From: Nocardioides silvaticus
GTDB lineage: Bacteria; Actinomycetota; Actinomycetes; Propionibacteriales; Nocardioidaceae
Reading direction: 5' to 3'
DNA length: 64,000 nucleotides
NCBI RefSeq assembly: GCF_003160695.1
Contig: NZ_QGDD01000001.1
Span: 62,001-126,000 of the forward strand
In this document: positions 1 to 8,070 of the stretch, in pieces
Numbering within the stretch: position 1 is the first letter of the stretch
Layout: every line of letters begins with the position of its first letter
The notes under the pieces: generated by a model
What the model saw: only the letters and a program-made list of their open reading frames with translations
Databases searched by the model: none
Told to the model about the DNA's origin: nothing
Program-made: the position numbers and the translations under genes

Positions 1-199
1 AGGCCGTGGGGCCGGTGGTGGGCCGCATCTGGCCTCCGGCCCAGTAGCCGGTCCCGTCCCGTGCAGGCAGCCACATGACCAGGTCGGCGAAGGAGAGGTC
101 CGCGATGATCTGCCAGTCCGCGAGGATCCGCTGGAGCCACTCGATGTCGTCGTCGTCGAGATCGGTGTGGCGTCGGGCGATGACGGGGAGGGACGGCAC
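1..199 (-). CDS. pdtaS: PdtaS-like sensor histidine kinase, N-terminal part
   Basis: Partial gene: only the first 66 codons lie in the window and the rest continues beyond its left edge. The start is a GTG at 199; the same frame has a TAA four codons upstream, so no earlier start is possible. The readable N-terminus contains RRHTDLDDDDIEWLQ, then DWQIIADLSFADLVMWLPAR and QMRPTTGPTA, which matches the opening of the cytosolic PdtaS kinase (Rv3220c family), where this segment leads into the GAF domain. PdtaS phosphorylates the ANTAR antiterminator PdtaR. In mycobacteria the gene lies near sigH, aroA and rsgA, as it does here. The call rests on N-terminal similarity read by eye; the kinase domain cannot be seen. 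Confidence 0.8.
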   Translation of the reverse strand, partial: MPSLPVIARRHTDLDDDDIEWLQRILADWQIIADLSFADLVMWLPARDGTGYWAGGQMRPTTGPTA

Positions 200-291
200 G
201 GCCTCACGTTAGTGCCACCAGGGGCCCGTCACGTGTCGCAGGTCACCTCCCCGGTCTGGACCGGTCGCCGACGTTTGGCAGGATGTGCGCT

Positions 292-1158
292 ATGCCCCCC
301 ATTGTCGACTGGCGACACGTGTCTGCAGCCGACTTCAGAGTGCCCGCCGACCACCGGCTCTCCGACCTCACCGCCGAGCTGACCGAGCTCCTCGGCACTC
401 CCGACTCCGAGCTCCGCGAGCTGGCGCTCGACGTGATCTGCACGTGGATCGAGCGCGGGGTGTACGACGACCTGCTGCCCGGTCTCGGCGACGGGATCGC
501 CACCGGGCTGATGGCCGGCATCGGCGAGAGCGGGACGGACACGGTGTTCCGCCGCAGCTTCTCCGCACTCGTGGTCGCCGAGGTGATCGACCGGGACTCG
601 CGCCGGCCGCGCGTCTCGCGCACGAAGATCCACGAGTGGGGTGACCGGCTCGCGACCTGGTTCCTCATGGAGCGCGACGAGCGGGGATGGGTCGACGGTC
701 ACGGCTGGGCCCATGCCATCGCGCACGGCGCCGACGCGTTCGGGGCACTCGCCCGGTCACCGCACTGCGGACCGGGCGAGCTGCTGGTGGTGCTCGACGT
801 GATCGGCGACCGGGTGACCCGGACCCCCGGCAACGTCTGGTACTCCGGCGAGCCCGACCGGCTGGCGATGACCACTCTCCACGTGTTGCGCCGGGGGCTG
901 GTGCCCGACGAGCTGGTCGAGGCCTGGCTCCAGCGGATCGCGACCGCCGCCCGGCCCCGTCGCGACGAGTCGACCAAGTCCGACGTCTACCTCAGGACCG
1001 GCAACGCGGCGGCCTTCCTCCGCGCGCTCTACCTGCAGCTCGCTCTCGGGCCCGCCGCCCCGCCTCGACGCTCGGACCTCGTCCTCCTGCTGGTCGAGCA
1101 CCTGCGCCGCACCCACCCCGCTTACCTCGGCCCGTCCCAGCACCGGGCCGGCAGCTGA
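292..1158 (+). CDS. DUF2785 domain-containing protein
   Basis: A soluble protein of 288 residues with no signal peptide or membrane segment. Its centre carries DERGWVDGHGWAHAIAHGAD, the most recognisable part of the DUF2785 family, in an alpha-helical repeat-like context. The family has no established biochemical function. I place the start at ATG 292, where an AGG lies about 9 bases upstream; an ATG at 283 would add three residues but would overlap that ribosome binding site. The gene is divergent from the pdtaS-like gene (93-bp gap) and is followed at 47 bp by the ThDP enzyme on the same strand. Confidence 0.75.
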   Translation: MPPIVDWRHVSAADFRVPADHRLSDLTAELTELLGTPDSELRELALDVICTWIERGVYDDLLPGLGDGIATGLMAGIGESGTDTVFRRSFSALVVAEVIDRDSRRPRVSRTKIHEWGDRLATWFLMERDERGWVDGHGWAHAIAHGADAFGALARSPHCGPGELLVVLDVIGDRVTRTPGNVWYSGEPDRLAMTTLHVLRRGLVPDELVEAWLQRIATAARPRRDESTKSDVYLRTGNAAAFLRALYLQLALGPAAPPRRSDLVLLLVEHLRRTHPAYLGPSQHRAGS

Positions 1159-1205
1159 GCCGGTCCCTGAGTTGGTCGCTTGACCCAGTGGATAGGTTGC
1201 CGTCC

Positions 1206-2876
1206 ATGACCGAGACCCCGCTCACCGGCCACTCCGGGCAGCTCGCCGTCGCCGTCGCCCAGGCCCACGGTGTCGAGACCATGTTCACCCTGTCGGGCGC
1301 CCACGTGTTCCCGATGTACGACGGGGCGGTCAAGGCGGCCGAGGAGGGGCGGCCGATGCGGCTGCTCGACGTCCGGCACGAGCAGACGGCGGCGTTCGCC
1401 GCCGAGGCCACCGGCAAGCTCACCCGGGTCCCGGGCCTCGCCGTGCTGACGGCCGGCCCCGGCGTCACCAACGGCGTCAGCGCGATGGCCCAGGCGCAGT
1501 TCGCCGGGTCGCCGATGGTGGTGGTCGGCGGTCGCGCGCCCAACAACAGGTGGGGCACCGGCGCCCTCCAGGAGATCGACCACCTGCCGATCGTCGGCCC
1601 GGTCACCAAGCACGCCGCGACGCTGATGACGGCCGGCGACGTCGCCGGCGGGTTCCACGACGCGTTCCTGGCCGCCCGGTCCTCGCACCGCGGCCCGACG
1701 TACGTCGACGTCCCGCTCGACGAGTTCTTCAACGTCGGCAGCGGCTCGGTGCCGAGCGTCGGCGCCGACGCCGGCCGCGGCGCGGACCCGGACAGCGACG
1801 CGATCGACCGGATCGCAGGGCTGCTGGCCTCCGCCGACCGGCCGCTGCTCATCCTCGGCACCGACGTCTGGGCCGACGGCGCCGAGGAGGCCGCACTGCG
1901 CTTCGTCGAGACGGTCGGCGTCCCCACGATCACCAACGGCATGGGCCGCGGCGTGGTGCCCGGCGGCCACCCGCTGCTCGTCACGAAGGCCCGCGGCGCC
2001 GCGATCGGCGGCGCCGACCTGGTCGTGGTCGTCGGCACTCCCCTGGACTTCCGGCTCGGCTTCGGCGTGTTCGGCGGCAAGGACGGGGCAACCCCCGCGC
2101 AGGTCGTCCACATCGCCGACTCCCCCGGCCAGGTGTCCGGCCACGCCACGCTCGCGGCGTCGGCGAGCGGCGACCTGACCGCCGTCTTCGACGGGCTGCT
2201 GGGCGCTCTCGAGCGCCGTCGGCGCGGCGACTGGAGCGACTGGGTCTCCGGCCTCCAGGACACCGTCGCCGTCGCGGCCGCACGCGACGCCGAGCTGCTC
2301 TCCGCCGAGGCCGACCCCGTGCACCCGGCGCGGATCTACGGCGAGCTGGTCCCCCGCCTGGCCGACGACGCGGTCGTCATCGGCGACGGCGGCGACTTCG
2401 TGTCGTTCGCCGGCAAGTTCGTCGAGCCGAAGCGCCCCGGGTGCTGGCTGGACCCCGGCCCGTACGGTTGCCTGGGCGCCGGGCTCGGCGCTGCGATCGC
2501 GGCGCGGGTCGCCCGGCCCTCCTCGCAGGTCGTGCTGCTGCTCGGTGACGGCGCGGCCGGCTTCTCGCTGATGGACGTCGACACGCTGGTGCGGCACGAC
2601 CTGCCGGTGGTCATGGTGATGGGCAACAACTCCGCCTGGGGCCTGGAGAAGGGCCCGATGCAGATGCTCTACGGCTACGACGTCGCCGCCGACCTGGCCC
2701 CGCGGACGGCCTACGACAGCGTCGTGAAGGCCCTCGGTGGCGCGGGCGAGACCGTGACCGACCCCCAGCAGATCGGTCCGGCGCTGGACCGGGCCTTCGC
2801 CGCAGGCGCGCCGTACCTCGTCAACGTCATCACCGACGTCGACGCCGCCTACCCGCGCAACACCCTGGGCATCTGA
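1206..2876 (+). CDS. Acetolactate synthase-like ThDP-dependent enzyme (IlvG-like)
   Basis: A 556-residue thiamine diphosphate enzyme with the three-domain layout of acetolactate synthases. RHEQTAAFAAEA near residue 58 holds the catalytic glutamate of the PYR domain, and GDGAAGFSLMDVDTLV followed by VMGNN is the Mg/ThDP motif of the PP domain. GGRAPNNRWGTGALQEIDH resembles the mycobacterial IlvG paralogue (Rv1820), which is not the main branched-chain amino acid enzyme. The frame is open well upstream, but the first sensible start is ATG 1206. The stop TGA overlaps the ATG of the thioesterase gene (TGATG), so the two are translationally coupled. The coupling suggests an acyl-CoA-related reaction (carboligase or 2-hydroxyacyl-CoA lyase type), but the substrate cannot be read from sequence. 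Confidence 0.8.
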   Translation: MTETPLTGHSGQLAVAVAQAHGVETMFTLSGAHVFPMYDGAVKAAEEGRPMRLLDVRHEQTAAFAAEATGKLTRVPGLAVLTAGPGVTNGVSAMAQAQFAGSPMVVVGGRAPNNRWGTGALQEIDHLPIVGPVTKHAATLMTAGDVAGGFHDAFLAARSSHRGPTYVDVPLDEFFNVGSGSVPSVGADAGRGADPDSDAIDRIAGLLASADRPLLILGTDVWADGAEEAALRFVETVGVPTITNGMGRGVVPGGHPLLVTKARGAAIGGADLVVVVGTPLDFRLGFGVFGGKDGATPAQVVHIADSPGQVSGHATLAASASGDLTAVFDGLLGALERRRRGDWSDWVSGLQDTVAVAAARDAELLSAEADPVHPARIYGELVPRLADDAVVIGDGGDFVSFAGKFVEPKRPGCWLDPGPYGCLGAGLGAAIAARVARPSSQVVLLLGDGAAGFSLMDVDTLVRHDLPVVMVMGNNSAWGLEKGPMQMLYGYDVAADLAPRTAYDSVVKALGGAGETVTDPQQIGPALDRAFAAGAPYLVNVITDVDAAYPRNTLGI

Positions 2877-3274
2877 TGACCGAGGTGCCGTCGGCGGAGG
2901 CCGCGCTCCGCTTCACCGTCACCGACGACGACACCGCAGCCGCGGTGGGCTCCGGCAGCCTGCCCGTGCTCGGCACGCCCCGCCTGCTGGCGTGGTGCGA
3001 GGCGGCGACCTGCGCGGCCATCGAACCCTCCCTGGCCGACGGCGAGACCAGCGTCGGCACGCGGGTCCAGCTGGAGCACCTGGCGCCCAGCCCGGTCGGG
3101 CAGGCGGTCGAGGTGACCGCGCGGCTGGCGTACGCCGACGGCCGGCTCCGCCGGTTCTCGGTCGCCGCCCGCAACGTCGGTCCCGACGGCGTCGGCGGGC
3201 TCGTCGGCAGCGGCGAGGTCACCCGGGTGGTCGTCGACGGCGAACGCTTCCTGGCCCGGATTTCGGACGCGTGA
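2876..3274 (+). CDS. Hotdog-fold thioesterase, FlK-like
   Basis: A 132-residue hotdog protein. The segment LGTPRLLAWCEAATCAAIEP and then TSVGTRVQLEHLAPSPVG match the fluoroacetyl-CoA thioesterase (FlK) family, including the helix glutamate and the LEH histidine. Such enzymes hydrolyse short acyl-CoA thioesters in the cytosol. The start ATG overlaps the stop of the upstream ThDP enzyme by one base, which strongly implies a shared pathway or product clean-up role. Specificity for fluoroacetyl-CoA is not implied. Confidence 0.75.
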   Translation: MTEVPSAEAALRFTVTDDDTAAAVGSGSLPVLGTPRLLAWCEAATCAAIEPSLADGETSVGTRVQLEHLAPSPVGQAVEVTARLAYADGRLRRFSVAARNVGPDGVGGLVGSGEVTRVVVDGERFLARISDA

Positions 3275-3318
3275 CCGTCCTCTGAGAGACTGGGGCGTTA
3301 CCGACTTCAGGAGGAACC

Positions 3319-3393
3319 ATGGGCAAGACCGGCCGCAAGCGCCGCGCACGCCGCAAGAAGGGCGCGAACCACGGCAAGCGCCCCAACGCCTGA
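3319..3393 (+). CDS. 50S ribosomal protein bL37
   Basis: A 24-codon gene preceded by a strong ribosome binding site, CAGGAGGAA, about 4 bases from ATG. The product starts MGKTGRKRRARRKKGA and ends NHGKRPNA; it is almost entirely Arg/Lys/Gly. It matches the actinobacterial micro-protein found on the large ribosomal subunit of mycobacteria (bL37), in which the C-terminal ANHGKRPN is the conserved part. It is too short for most gene finders. A strong hairpin follows directly. Confidence 0.85.
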   Translation: MGKTGRKRRARRKKGANHGKRPNA

Positions 3394-3416
3394 GTGCGCT
3401 GAACAACGCCAAGACC

Positions 3417-3448
3417 AAGCCCCCGGACCGTCCCGGTCGCGGGGGCTT
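3417..3448. terminator. Bidirectional intrinsic terminator
   Basis: A hairpin with outer arms AAGCCCCCG and CGGGGGCTT and a further inner stem GACCG/CGGTC. It sits between bL37 (forward) and the SDR gene (reverse), whose 3' ends face each other, so it can serve both strands. Confidence 0.8.
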
Positions 3449-3456
3449 CGTCGTCC

Positions 3457-4302
3457 CTACTTCGGCTGGGGGAACTGCGCTCGCATCGCCAGGTCCCACA
3501 TGCGGTCCGGCAGCATCCGGCGGGTCGCGACGGCGCCGTACGCCGACGGGGTGACCAGGTAGCGCGGCCGGGGCCGCTTCTTGGTGAGCGCCTTCTCGAT
3601 GGTCCTCGCGACTGCCTCCGGCGGTCCGCCGAGCTTGACCATCGGTCCGGCGTAGACCTCGGTCGTCGACCTCAGCACGGCGGCGTTGAAGTCGGCGTAC
3701 GGGCCGTCGCCGCCGACGTAGTCGGCCATGGCGGTCGCGGCGGCGCCCTCGAAGTTCGTGGTGATGAGGCCGGGCTCGACGAGCACCACTTGGACGCCGA
3801 AGCCGGCGACCTCGAACCGCAGCGCGTCGGAGAGGGCCTCGAGGGCGTACTTGCTCGCGTGGTAGGCACCCCCACCGGGGAACGTGAGCCGGCCGCCCAT
3901 CGAGCCGATGTTGACGATCCGGCCGGAGCCCTGGGCACGCATGGCGGGAAGCACCAGCTGCGTGAGCCGGAGCAGCCCGAACACGTTGGTCTCGAACTGC
4001 CGGCGCACGTCGTCGACGTCGACCGACTCCAGGGCCCCCGACTGCGAGTAGCCGGCGTTGTTGACCAGCGCGTCGATGCGTCCCGACGCCGCGAGCACGG
4101 CGTCCACGGCGCTCGCCATCGACGCCTCGTCGGTGACGTCGAGGGCCAGCGTGGTGCAGCCGGCGTCAGCGAGGCCGGCGAGCGTCTCGGGCCGGCGCGC
4201 GGTCGCGTGGACGTCCCAGCCGTTGCGGACCAGCCGGGCGGCGGTCGCCTCGCCGATCCCCGAGGAGCACCCGGTGATCAGCACGGTCCTCGTGGAGCTC
4301 AT
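3457..4302 (-). CDS. SDR family oxidoreductase
   Basis: A classical short-chain dehydrogenase/reductase of 281 residues. The cofactor motif TGCSSGIG is at residues 10-17, NNAG at 81-84, and the catalytic Ser134, Tyr147 and Lys151 (YHASK) are all present. The roughly 40-residue C-terminal tail beyond the catalytic core is typical of SDRs acting on larger lipophilic substrates, but the substrate is unknown. Start ATG at 4302. The gene ends next to the terminator shared with bL37 and lies 34 bp downstream of rsrA, so it may be the last gene of the sigR-rsrA transcript. An SDR also lies near sigH in mycobacteria (Rv3224). Confidence 0.85.
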   Translation of the reverse strand: MSSTRTVLITGCSSGIGEATAARLVRNGWDVHATARRPETLAGLADAGCTTLALDVTDEASMASAVDAVLAASGRIDALVNNAGYSQSGALESVDVDDVRRQFETNVFGLLRLTQLVLPAMRAQGSGRIVNIGSMGGRLTFPGGGAYHASKYALEALSDALRFEVAGFGVQVVLVEPGLITTNFEGAAATAMADYVGGDGPYADFNAAVLRSTTEVYAGPMVKLGGPPEAVARTIEKALTKKRPRPRYLVTPSAYGAVATRRMLPDRMWDLAMRAQFPQPK

Positions 4303-4336
4303 GTCGGGATCATGGCAGAGCCCCGACCGAGCGGCC

Positions 4337-4615
4337 TCACTCCTCGGTGATCTCCACCTGGATCTGCTGGATCCGGACCCGGACCCGCTCCCGCAGCTCG
4401 ACCGGGGCGGTCTCGGAGCAGGAGCGCGCGACGATCGCCTTCACGGTGCGCTGGAGGTCGTAGCGCTCCAGGCACGGGCTGCAGGTGTCGATGTGGGCGC
4501 GGACGACTGCGCAGTCGCCCTCCTCGAGCTCGTTGTCGATCAGGCGCATGATGCGCTCGAGGAAGTCGACACACTCCTCGTTGGTGGGCTCGGTGCCGTG
4601 GTCGTGCGTCATCAT
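4337..4615 (-). CDS. rsrA: Anti-sigma factor RsrA (zinc-binding, thiol-sensing)
   Basis: A 92-residue ZAS-family anti-sigma factor. Cys15, His41, Cys45 and Cys48 form the HxxxCxxC zinc-binding signature. In RsrA and RshA, oxidation of these cysteines releases zinc and the bound sigma factor, switching on the thiol oxidative stress response; reduction is linked to the cell's low-molecular-weight thiol. The start ATG (4615) overlaps the sigR stop within CGATGATGA, so the two are translationally coupled and made in matched amounts. A second in-frame ATG is one codon later. Confidence 0.93.
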   Translation of the reverse strand: MMTHDHGTEPTNEECVDFLERIMRLIDNELEEGDCAVVRAHIDTCSPCLERYDLQRTVKAIVARSCSETAPVELRERVRVRIQQIQVEITEE

Positions 4616-5268
4616 CGGCCTCCCGGGACCGGTGCGTCGCCGCCCGAGCGGACGTAGTCGGAGAGCATGTCGCGGAGCTGTCGCCGGCCTCGGTGCAGAC
4701 GGGACATGACCGTCCCGATGGGCGTGTCCATGATCTCGGCGATCTCCTTGTAGGCGAAGCCCTCCACGTCGGCGAGGTAGACGGCGAGCCGGAACTCCTC
4801 CGGCAGCCGCTGGAGGGCGTCCTTCACCTGGCTGTCGGGCAGGTGCTCGAGCGCCTCCATCTCGGCGGACTTCAGGCCGCTCGAGGTGTGGGACTCCGCC
4901 CGGGCGAGCTGCCAGTCCTCGACGTCCTCGGACATCGACTGCTGCGGCTGGCGCTGCTTCTTGCGGTAGGTGTTGATGAACGTGTTGGTGAGGATCCGGT
5001 ACAGCCAGGCCTTGAGGTTGGTGCCGGGCTTGAACTGGTGGAAGGCCGAGTAGGCCTTCGCGAAGGTCTCCTGCACCAGGTCCTCGGCGTCCGCGGGGTT
5101 GCGGGTCATGCGCATCGCCGCGGAGTAGAGCTGGTCGAGGTACGGCAGCGCGTCGCGCTCGAAGCGCGCGGTGCGGTCGGCCTGCGACTCGGTCGCGAGG
5201 TCGACGGGCTCGTCGGCTCCGGCGGGCCCAGCGGTTTCGACGTGGTCGACGTCAGAGGTCTCGGTCAT
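4612..5268 (-). CDS. sigR: RNA polymerase ECF sigma factor SigR (SigH group)
   Basis: A group IV sigma factor. Region 2 contains [20 protein letters not shown] and [20 protein letters not shown]; region 4 contains [20 protein letters not shown]. These are nearly word-for-word the SigR/SigH family, which controls disulfide-stress genes and is held by RsrA. I annotate the start MTETSDVD at 5268 (218 aa), comparable in length with Streptomyces SigR. The frame also offers ATG at 5298 and 5322, which would add 10 or 18 residues. A near-perfect SigR-type promoter lies just upstream at 5332-5358, implying positive autoregulation, and it would put the transcript start almost at the 5322 ATG. A longer, less stable isoform is known in Streptomyces, so both starts may be used. 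Confidence 0.95.
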   Translation of the reverse strand: MTETSDVDHVETAGPAGADEPVDLATESQADRTARFERDALPYLDQLYSAAMRMTRNPADAEDLVQETFAKAYSAFHQFKPGTNLKAWLYRILTNTFINTYRKKQRQPQQSMSEDVEDWQLARAESHTSSGLKSAEMEALEHLPDSQVKDALQRLPEEFRLAVYLADVEGFAYKEIAEIMDTPIGTVMSRLHRGRRQLRDMLSDYVRSGGDAPVPGGR

Positions 5269-5331
5269 CACCCCCCAGCCTACGGGGACGTACGCCATCG
5301 GGCGTTCCAGGACCGCGTTCATGACCGGTGC

Positions 5332-5358
5332 AACGGGTCAGCGGGTCACTCCATTCCC
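5332..5358 (-). promoter_or_regulatory. SigR-dependent promoter of sigR-rsrA
   Basis: Reading the minus strand, GGGAAT (5358-5353) is followed by 18 bases and GTT (5334-5332). This fits the GGGAAT/N18/GTT consensus of SigR/SigH promoters. It lies inside the 3' end of the upstream hydrolase gene and would start transcription near 5326. Confidence 0.8.
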
Positions 5359-6000
5359 GACGATCTCGCGCACCACCCACTCCAGCACCGCCTCGACGAC
5401 GATCCCCAGCGCCTCGTCCTGGCTGAGCGCCGCCCGCTTGGGGACCTTCAGGCTGTGGTCGGCCTCCGGCACGACGGCCAGGTCGGCACCGCCCGGCAGC
5501 GGGTCGGGGAACTCCTCGGGTCGGCCGAACGGGTCGTTGCCGCCCTGGATCACCAGCGTCGGCACGCCGGCGCCGGCGAGCTCGTGCAACCTCGACTTCT
5601 CGGGCTTGCCCGGAGGGTGCAGCGGGAACGACAGCGCCACACACCCCGCTGCGCCGAGCGCACGCGCGGAGCGACAGGCGGACCGGCCTCCGGCGGAGCG
5701 GCCGCCCAGGATGATCGGCGTCCGCACCCGGAGGGTGTCGACGGCCGCGCGCAGTGCGGTGTCGAGCGTCGGTGGCGGGCCGGCGACCTTCCCGCCGGCG
5801 CGCCGCCAGGGCTGCTCGAACAGCATCACGCTCACGCCCTGGCGGGGAAGGTACGTCGCCAGCGCGGTCAGGTCGGGTGCGTCGATGCCGCCGCCCGCTC
5901 CGTGGCTGAGCACCAGCGTGGCGATCGGCCGCGTCGCCCGGCGGGTGATCAGCCGGCCCTCCCCCACCGGGGTCGCGACGACCCGCTCGGTGCCCTTCAC
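5338..6000 (-). CDS. Alpha/beta hydrolase, KANL3/Tex30-like
   Basis: A 220-residue compact alpha/beta hydrolase. LSHGAGGG after the first strand gives the oxyanion region, GGRSAGGRSA holds the nucleophile serine, and GGNDPFG followed by EADHSLK supplies the acid and histidine. The pattern fits the KANL3/Tex30 family of small serine hydrolases with unknown substrates. The start is GTG 6000, whose GTGA overlaps the stop of the SRAP gene, so it is the second gene of a two-gene unit. Its last codons contain the sigR promoter. Confidence 0.8.
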   Translation of the reverse strand: MKGTERVVATPVGEGRLITRRATRPIATLVLSHGAGGGIDAPDLTALATYLPRQGVSVMLFEQPWRRAGGKVAGPPPTLDTALRAAVDTLRVRTPIILGGRSAGGRSACRSARALGAAGCVALSFPLHPPGKPEKSRLHELAGAGVPTLVIQGGNDPFGRPEEFPDPLPGGADLAVVPEADHSLKVPKRAALSQDEALGIVVEAVLEWVVREIVGNGVTR

Positions 6001-6800
6001 AGAAGGGACTCCTCGAGCGGGATCGGCTCGACCAGCTCGGGGCCGTTGTTGCGCACGTTGCCGACCGCGGTCGACACCGGGAACGCCTCGAGGCCGTTCT
6101 GCTGGGCGGGTACGAGCAGCCCGGGGAGCTGCTCCTTCGGCGTGAGCGGGTCGAGCCACGCCGTACGACGGTCGGGGGTGACCAGCAGCGGCATCCGATC
6201 GTGGATCCGGCCCACCTCGTCGGTGGCCTCGGTGGTCAGGACTGTGCAGGTCCACCGGTACCGCTCGGGGTCGTCGTCGTCGCGCGTCGGGTCCTTCCAG
6301 ATCTCGTAGAGGCCGGCCATCGCCAGGACCGAGCCGTCCTTCGGCCTGATGAAGAACGGCTGCTTGGGCGGCTTGCCCCGCCCCTTCGTCGACGGAGCGC
6401 CCTCCTGCTGCGTCTCGTACCACTCGAAGTAGCCGTCGGCCGGCAGCAGGCAACGGCGTCCCGCGAAGGCCCGCCGGAACGCAGGCTTCTCGGCGACCGT
6501 CTCCATCCGGGCGTTGATCATCCGGCTGCCGATGGAGGGGTCCTTGGCCCAGAACGGCACCAGGCCCCACCTGAGGACCCGGAGCTGGCGCACGGGGTCG
6601 GCGTCCTGGCTCTTCCCGCCGTCCTTGCTCGCGGCGTCGGAGTCGGCCTCGCGCGGCACCCGGTCCAGCACCGCGTAGACCTCCTTGGTCGGCGCGACGT
6701 TGTAGTCGGGCGGCAGCACCTTGTCGAGCCGGGGGTCCACCACCTCGAACTCCTCGGCCAGGTCGTCGGGACTCCTGCTGGACGCGTACCGACCGCACAT
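5997..6800 (-). CDS. SRAP domain protein (HMCES/YedK-type abasic-site shield)
   Basis: A 267-residue SOS response-associated peptidase family protein. Cys2 follows the initiator Met (MCGRYA) and is the residue that forms a thiazolidine cross-link with abasic sites in single-stranded DNA. Also present are NARMET at 96-101, DGYFEWY with Glu126, and RIHDRMP with His200, the remaining active-site residues of the family. The insert around 50-70 is charged and likely disordered. The neighbourhood pdtaS, sigH/R, SRAP, aroA, rsgA resembles that of mycobacteria (Rv3226c). It overlaps the downstream hydrolase by 4 bp. Confidence 0.9.
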   Translation of the reverse strand: MCGRYASSRSPDDLAEEFEVVDPRLDKVLPPDYNVAPTKEVYAVLDRVPREADSDAASKDGGKSQDADPVRQLRVLRWGLVPFWAKDPSIGSRMINARMETVAEKPAFRRAFAGRRCLLPADGYFEWYETQQEGAPSTKGRGKPPKQPFFIRPKDGSVLAMAGLYEIWKDPTRDDDDPERYRWTCTVLTTEATDEVGRIHDRMPLLVTPDRRTAWLDPLTPKEQLPGLLVPAQQNGLEAFPVSTAVGNVRNNGPELVEPIPLEESLL

Positions 6801-6863
6801 GCGGCCAACCTATCGCCGACGGCGGACACGCATGCGGCACCGACGTGCGGGTACCGACCGGCC

Positions 6864-7397
6864 ATGGCCATCTCCCGAGTGTTCCTCCGCCCTCTCGTCG
6901 GCGCCTTCTTCGTCGCGAACGGCATCGACTCGCTCCGCAACGCCGACGCGATCGCCCGCGAGGCGAAGCCGGTGACGGATCGCTTCGTCCCGCTCGTGGA
7001 GAAGGCAGCGCCCGACGGCACCCCGGTCCCGACCGAGGCCGTGACCTGGGTCCGGGTCAACGGCGCGGTCCAGATCACCGCAGCTGCAGCGTTCGCGACC
7101 GGAAAGCTCCCCCGCGTCGCCTCCGGTGTGCTCGCCGCCTCGCTGGTCCCGTCGACCGCAGCGCGCTACCGGTTCTGGGAGGCCTCGGACCCCTCCGAGC
7201 GCCGCGAGCAGCTGATGCACTTCTTCAAGAACGTCTCGCTGACCGGTGGCCTGCTGATCGCTGCCGGCGACACCGAGGGCCGACCCGGCCTGGCCTGGCG
7301 CGCCCGCCGGGCGGCCAAGGACGCCCGCCGGGAGGCTCGCCACCTCGCGCGATCCGCCCGGCGCGAGGCGAAGCGGGTCAGGGCCGAGCTGACCTGA
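6864..7397 (+). CDS. DoxX family membrane protein
   Basis: A 177-residue protein with the DoxX opening FLRPLVGAFFVANGIDSLRN and about four hydrophobic segments, ending in a strongly basic tail of repeated RRAAKDARREAR type. DoxX proteins are small membrane proteins often linked with oxidative stress and thiol/sulfur metabolism; in mycobacteria a DoxX protein works with superoxide dismutase and a thiosulfate sulfurtransferase. Start ATG 6864. It is divergent from the SRAP gene and its 3' end overlaps that of the convergent gamma-glutamyl hydrolase by 20 bp. The basic tail (from about residue 143) is unusual and may bind phospholipid or nucleic acid. Confidence 0.75.
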   Translation: MAISRVFLRPLVGAFFVANGIDSLRNADAIAREAKPVTDRFVPLVEKAAPDGTPVPTEAVTWVRVNGAVQITAAAAFATGKLPRVASGVLAASLVPSTAARYRFWEASDPSERREQLMHFFKNVSLTGGLLIAAGDTEGRPGLAWRARRAAKDARREARHLARSARREAKRVRAELT

Positions 7398-8070
7398 CCA
7401 GCCAGTCGAAGAGAGCCTTCTGACCCTCGCCCGGCTGCAGCTCCGGGTGCCACTGGACTCCGAGCACCGGTCTCCCCGGGAGCTCGAGCGCCTCGACCAC
7501 GCCGTCGCCGGCCCGGGCGGTCGCCCGCACGCCGTCACCGAGGCCGGACACGGCTTGGTGGTGCAGCGAGCTCACGTCCACCTGCTCGCCGAGCAGGTGG
7601 CGGGCGAGCGACCCGGCAGCCGTCCGCACGGGATGCGTCCCGGGCGGTGGTAGCGCGTGCCCCGCGATGTCCTGGTGCAACCGTCCGCCCAGGGCGACGT
7701 TGAGGACCTGCATCCCGCGGCAGAGCCCGAGCAGGGGCACGCCGCGCTCGATCGCCTCCCGGGCCAGCGCGATCTCGATCTCGTCCCGGAGCCGGTCGAC
7801 GTCGGCCGTCGAGGGGTGCGGACGTTCGCCGTACGTCGCGGGGTCGAGGTCGCCACCCCCGGCGAGAAGCAGCGCGTCGACCGGTGCGAGCAGCTCCGTG
7901 ACCGGCAGCGCCTCGGTCGGCAGGACGGGCAGGACGAGCGGGAGCCCTCCGGCTGCGGCCACCGGGCCGGGCACCCACGCGGTCATGCCCTGCACGGGCA
8001 GCGTCCCCCAGGACCGCGGCACCTGGTGCCGGCCGGCGACGACACCGACGACCGGCCGGGCGGTGCTCAC
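7378..8070 (-). CDS. Class I glutamine amidotransferase-like gamma-glutamyl hydrolase (peptidase C26)
   Basis: A 230-residue peptidase C26 / PuuD-like enzyme. Nucleophile Cys117 sits in GLCRGMQVLN and the dyad partners His208 and Glu210 in GVQWHPE; LLLAGGGDLDP forms the oxyanion strand. PuuD relatives cleave gamma-glutamyl amide bonds. The GTG start at 8070 overlaps the stop of the EgtA/GshA-like ligase (GTGA), making it the last gene of the thiol operon. In that setting it could trim the gamma-glutamyl group from glutathione-like compounds, or replace EgtC (an unrelated Ntn amidohydrolase) in ergothioneine synthesis. The alternative is an ordinary polyamine or GABA catabolic role, but no puu-type gene is adjacent. 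Confidence 0.85.
   Translation of the reverse strand: MSTARPVVGVVAGRHQVPRSWGTLPVQGMTAWVPGPVAAAGGLPLVLPVLPTEALPVTELLAPVDALLLAGGGDLDPATYGERPHPSTADVDRLRDEIEIALAREAIERGVPLLGLCRGMQVLNVALGGRLHQDIAGHALPPPGTHPVRTAAGSLARHLLGEQVDVSSLHHQAVSGLGDGVRATARAGDGVVEALELPGRPVLGVQWHPELQPGEGQKALFDWLVRSARP

Noticed and set aside
4693..6309. A 538-codon forward frame across sigR and the hydrolase
   Set aside because: Antisense to well-recognised genes; no family features.
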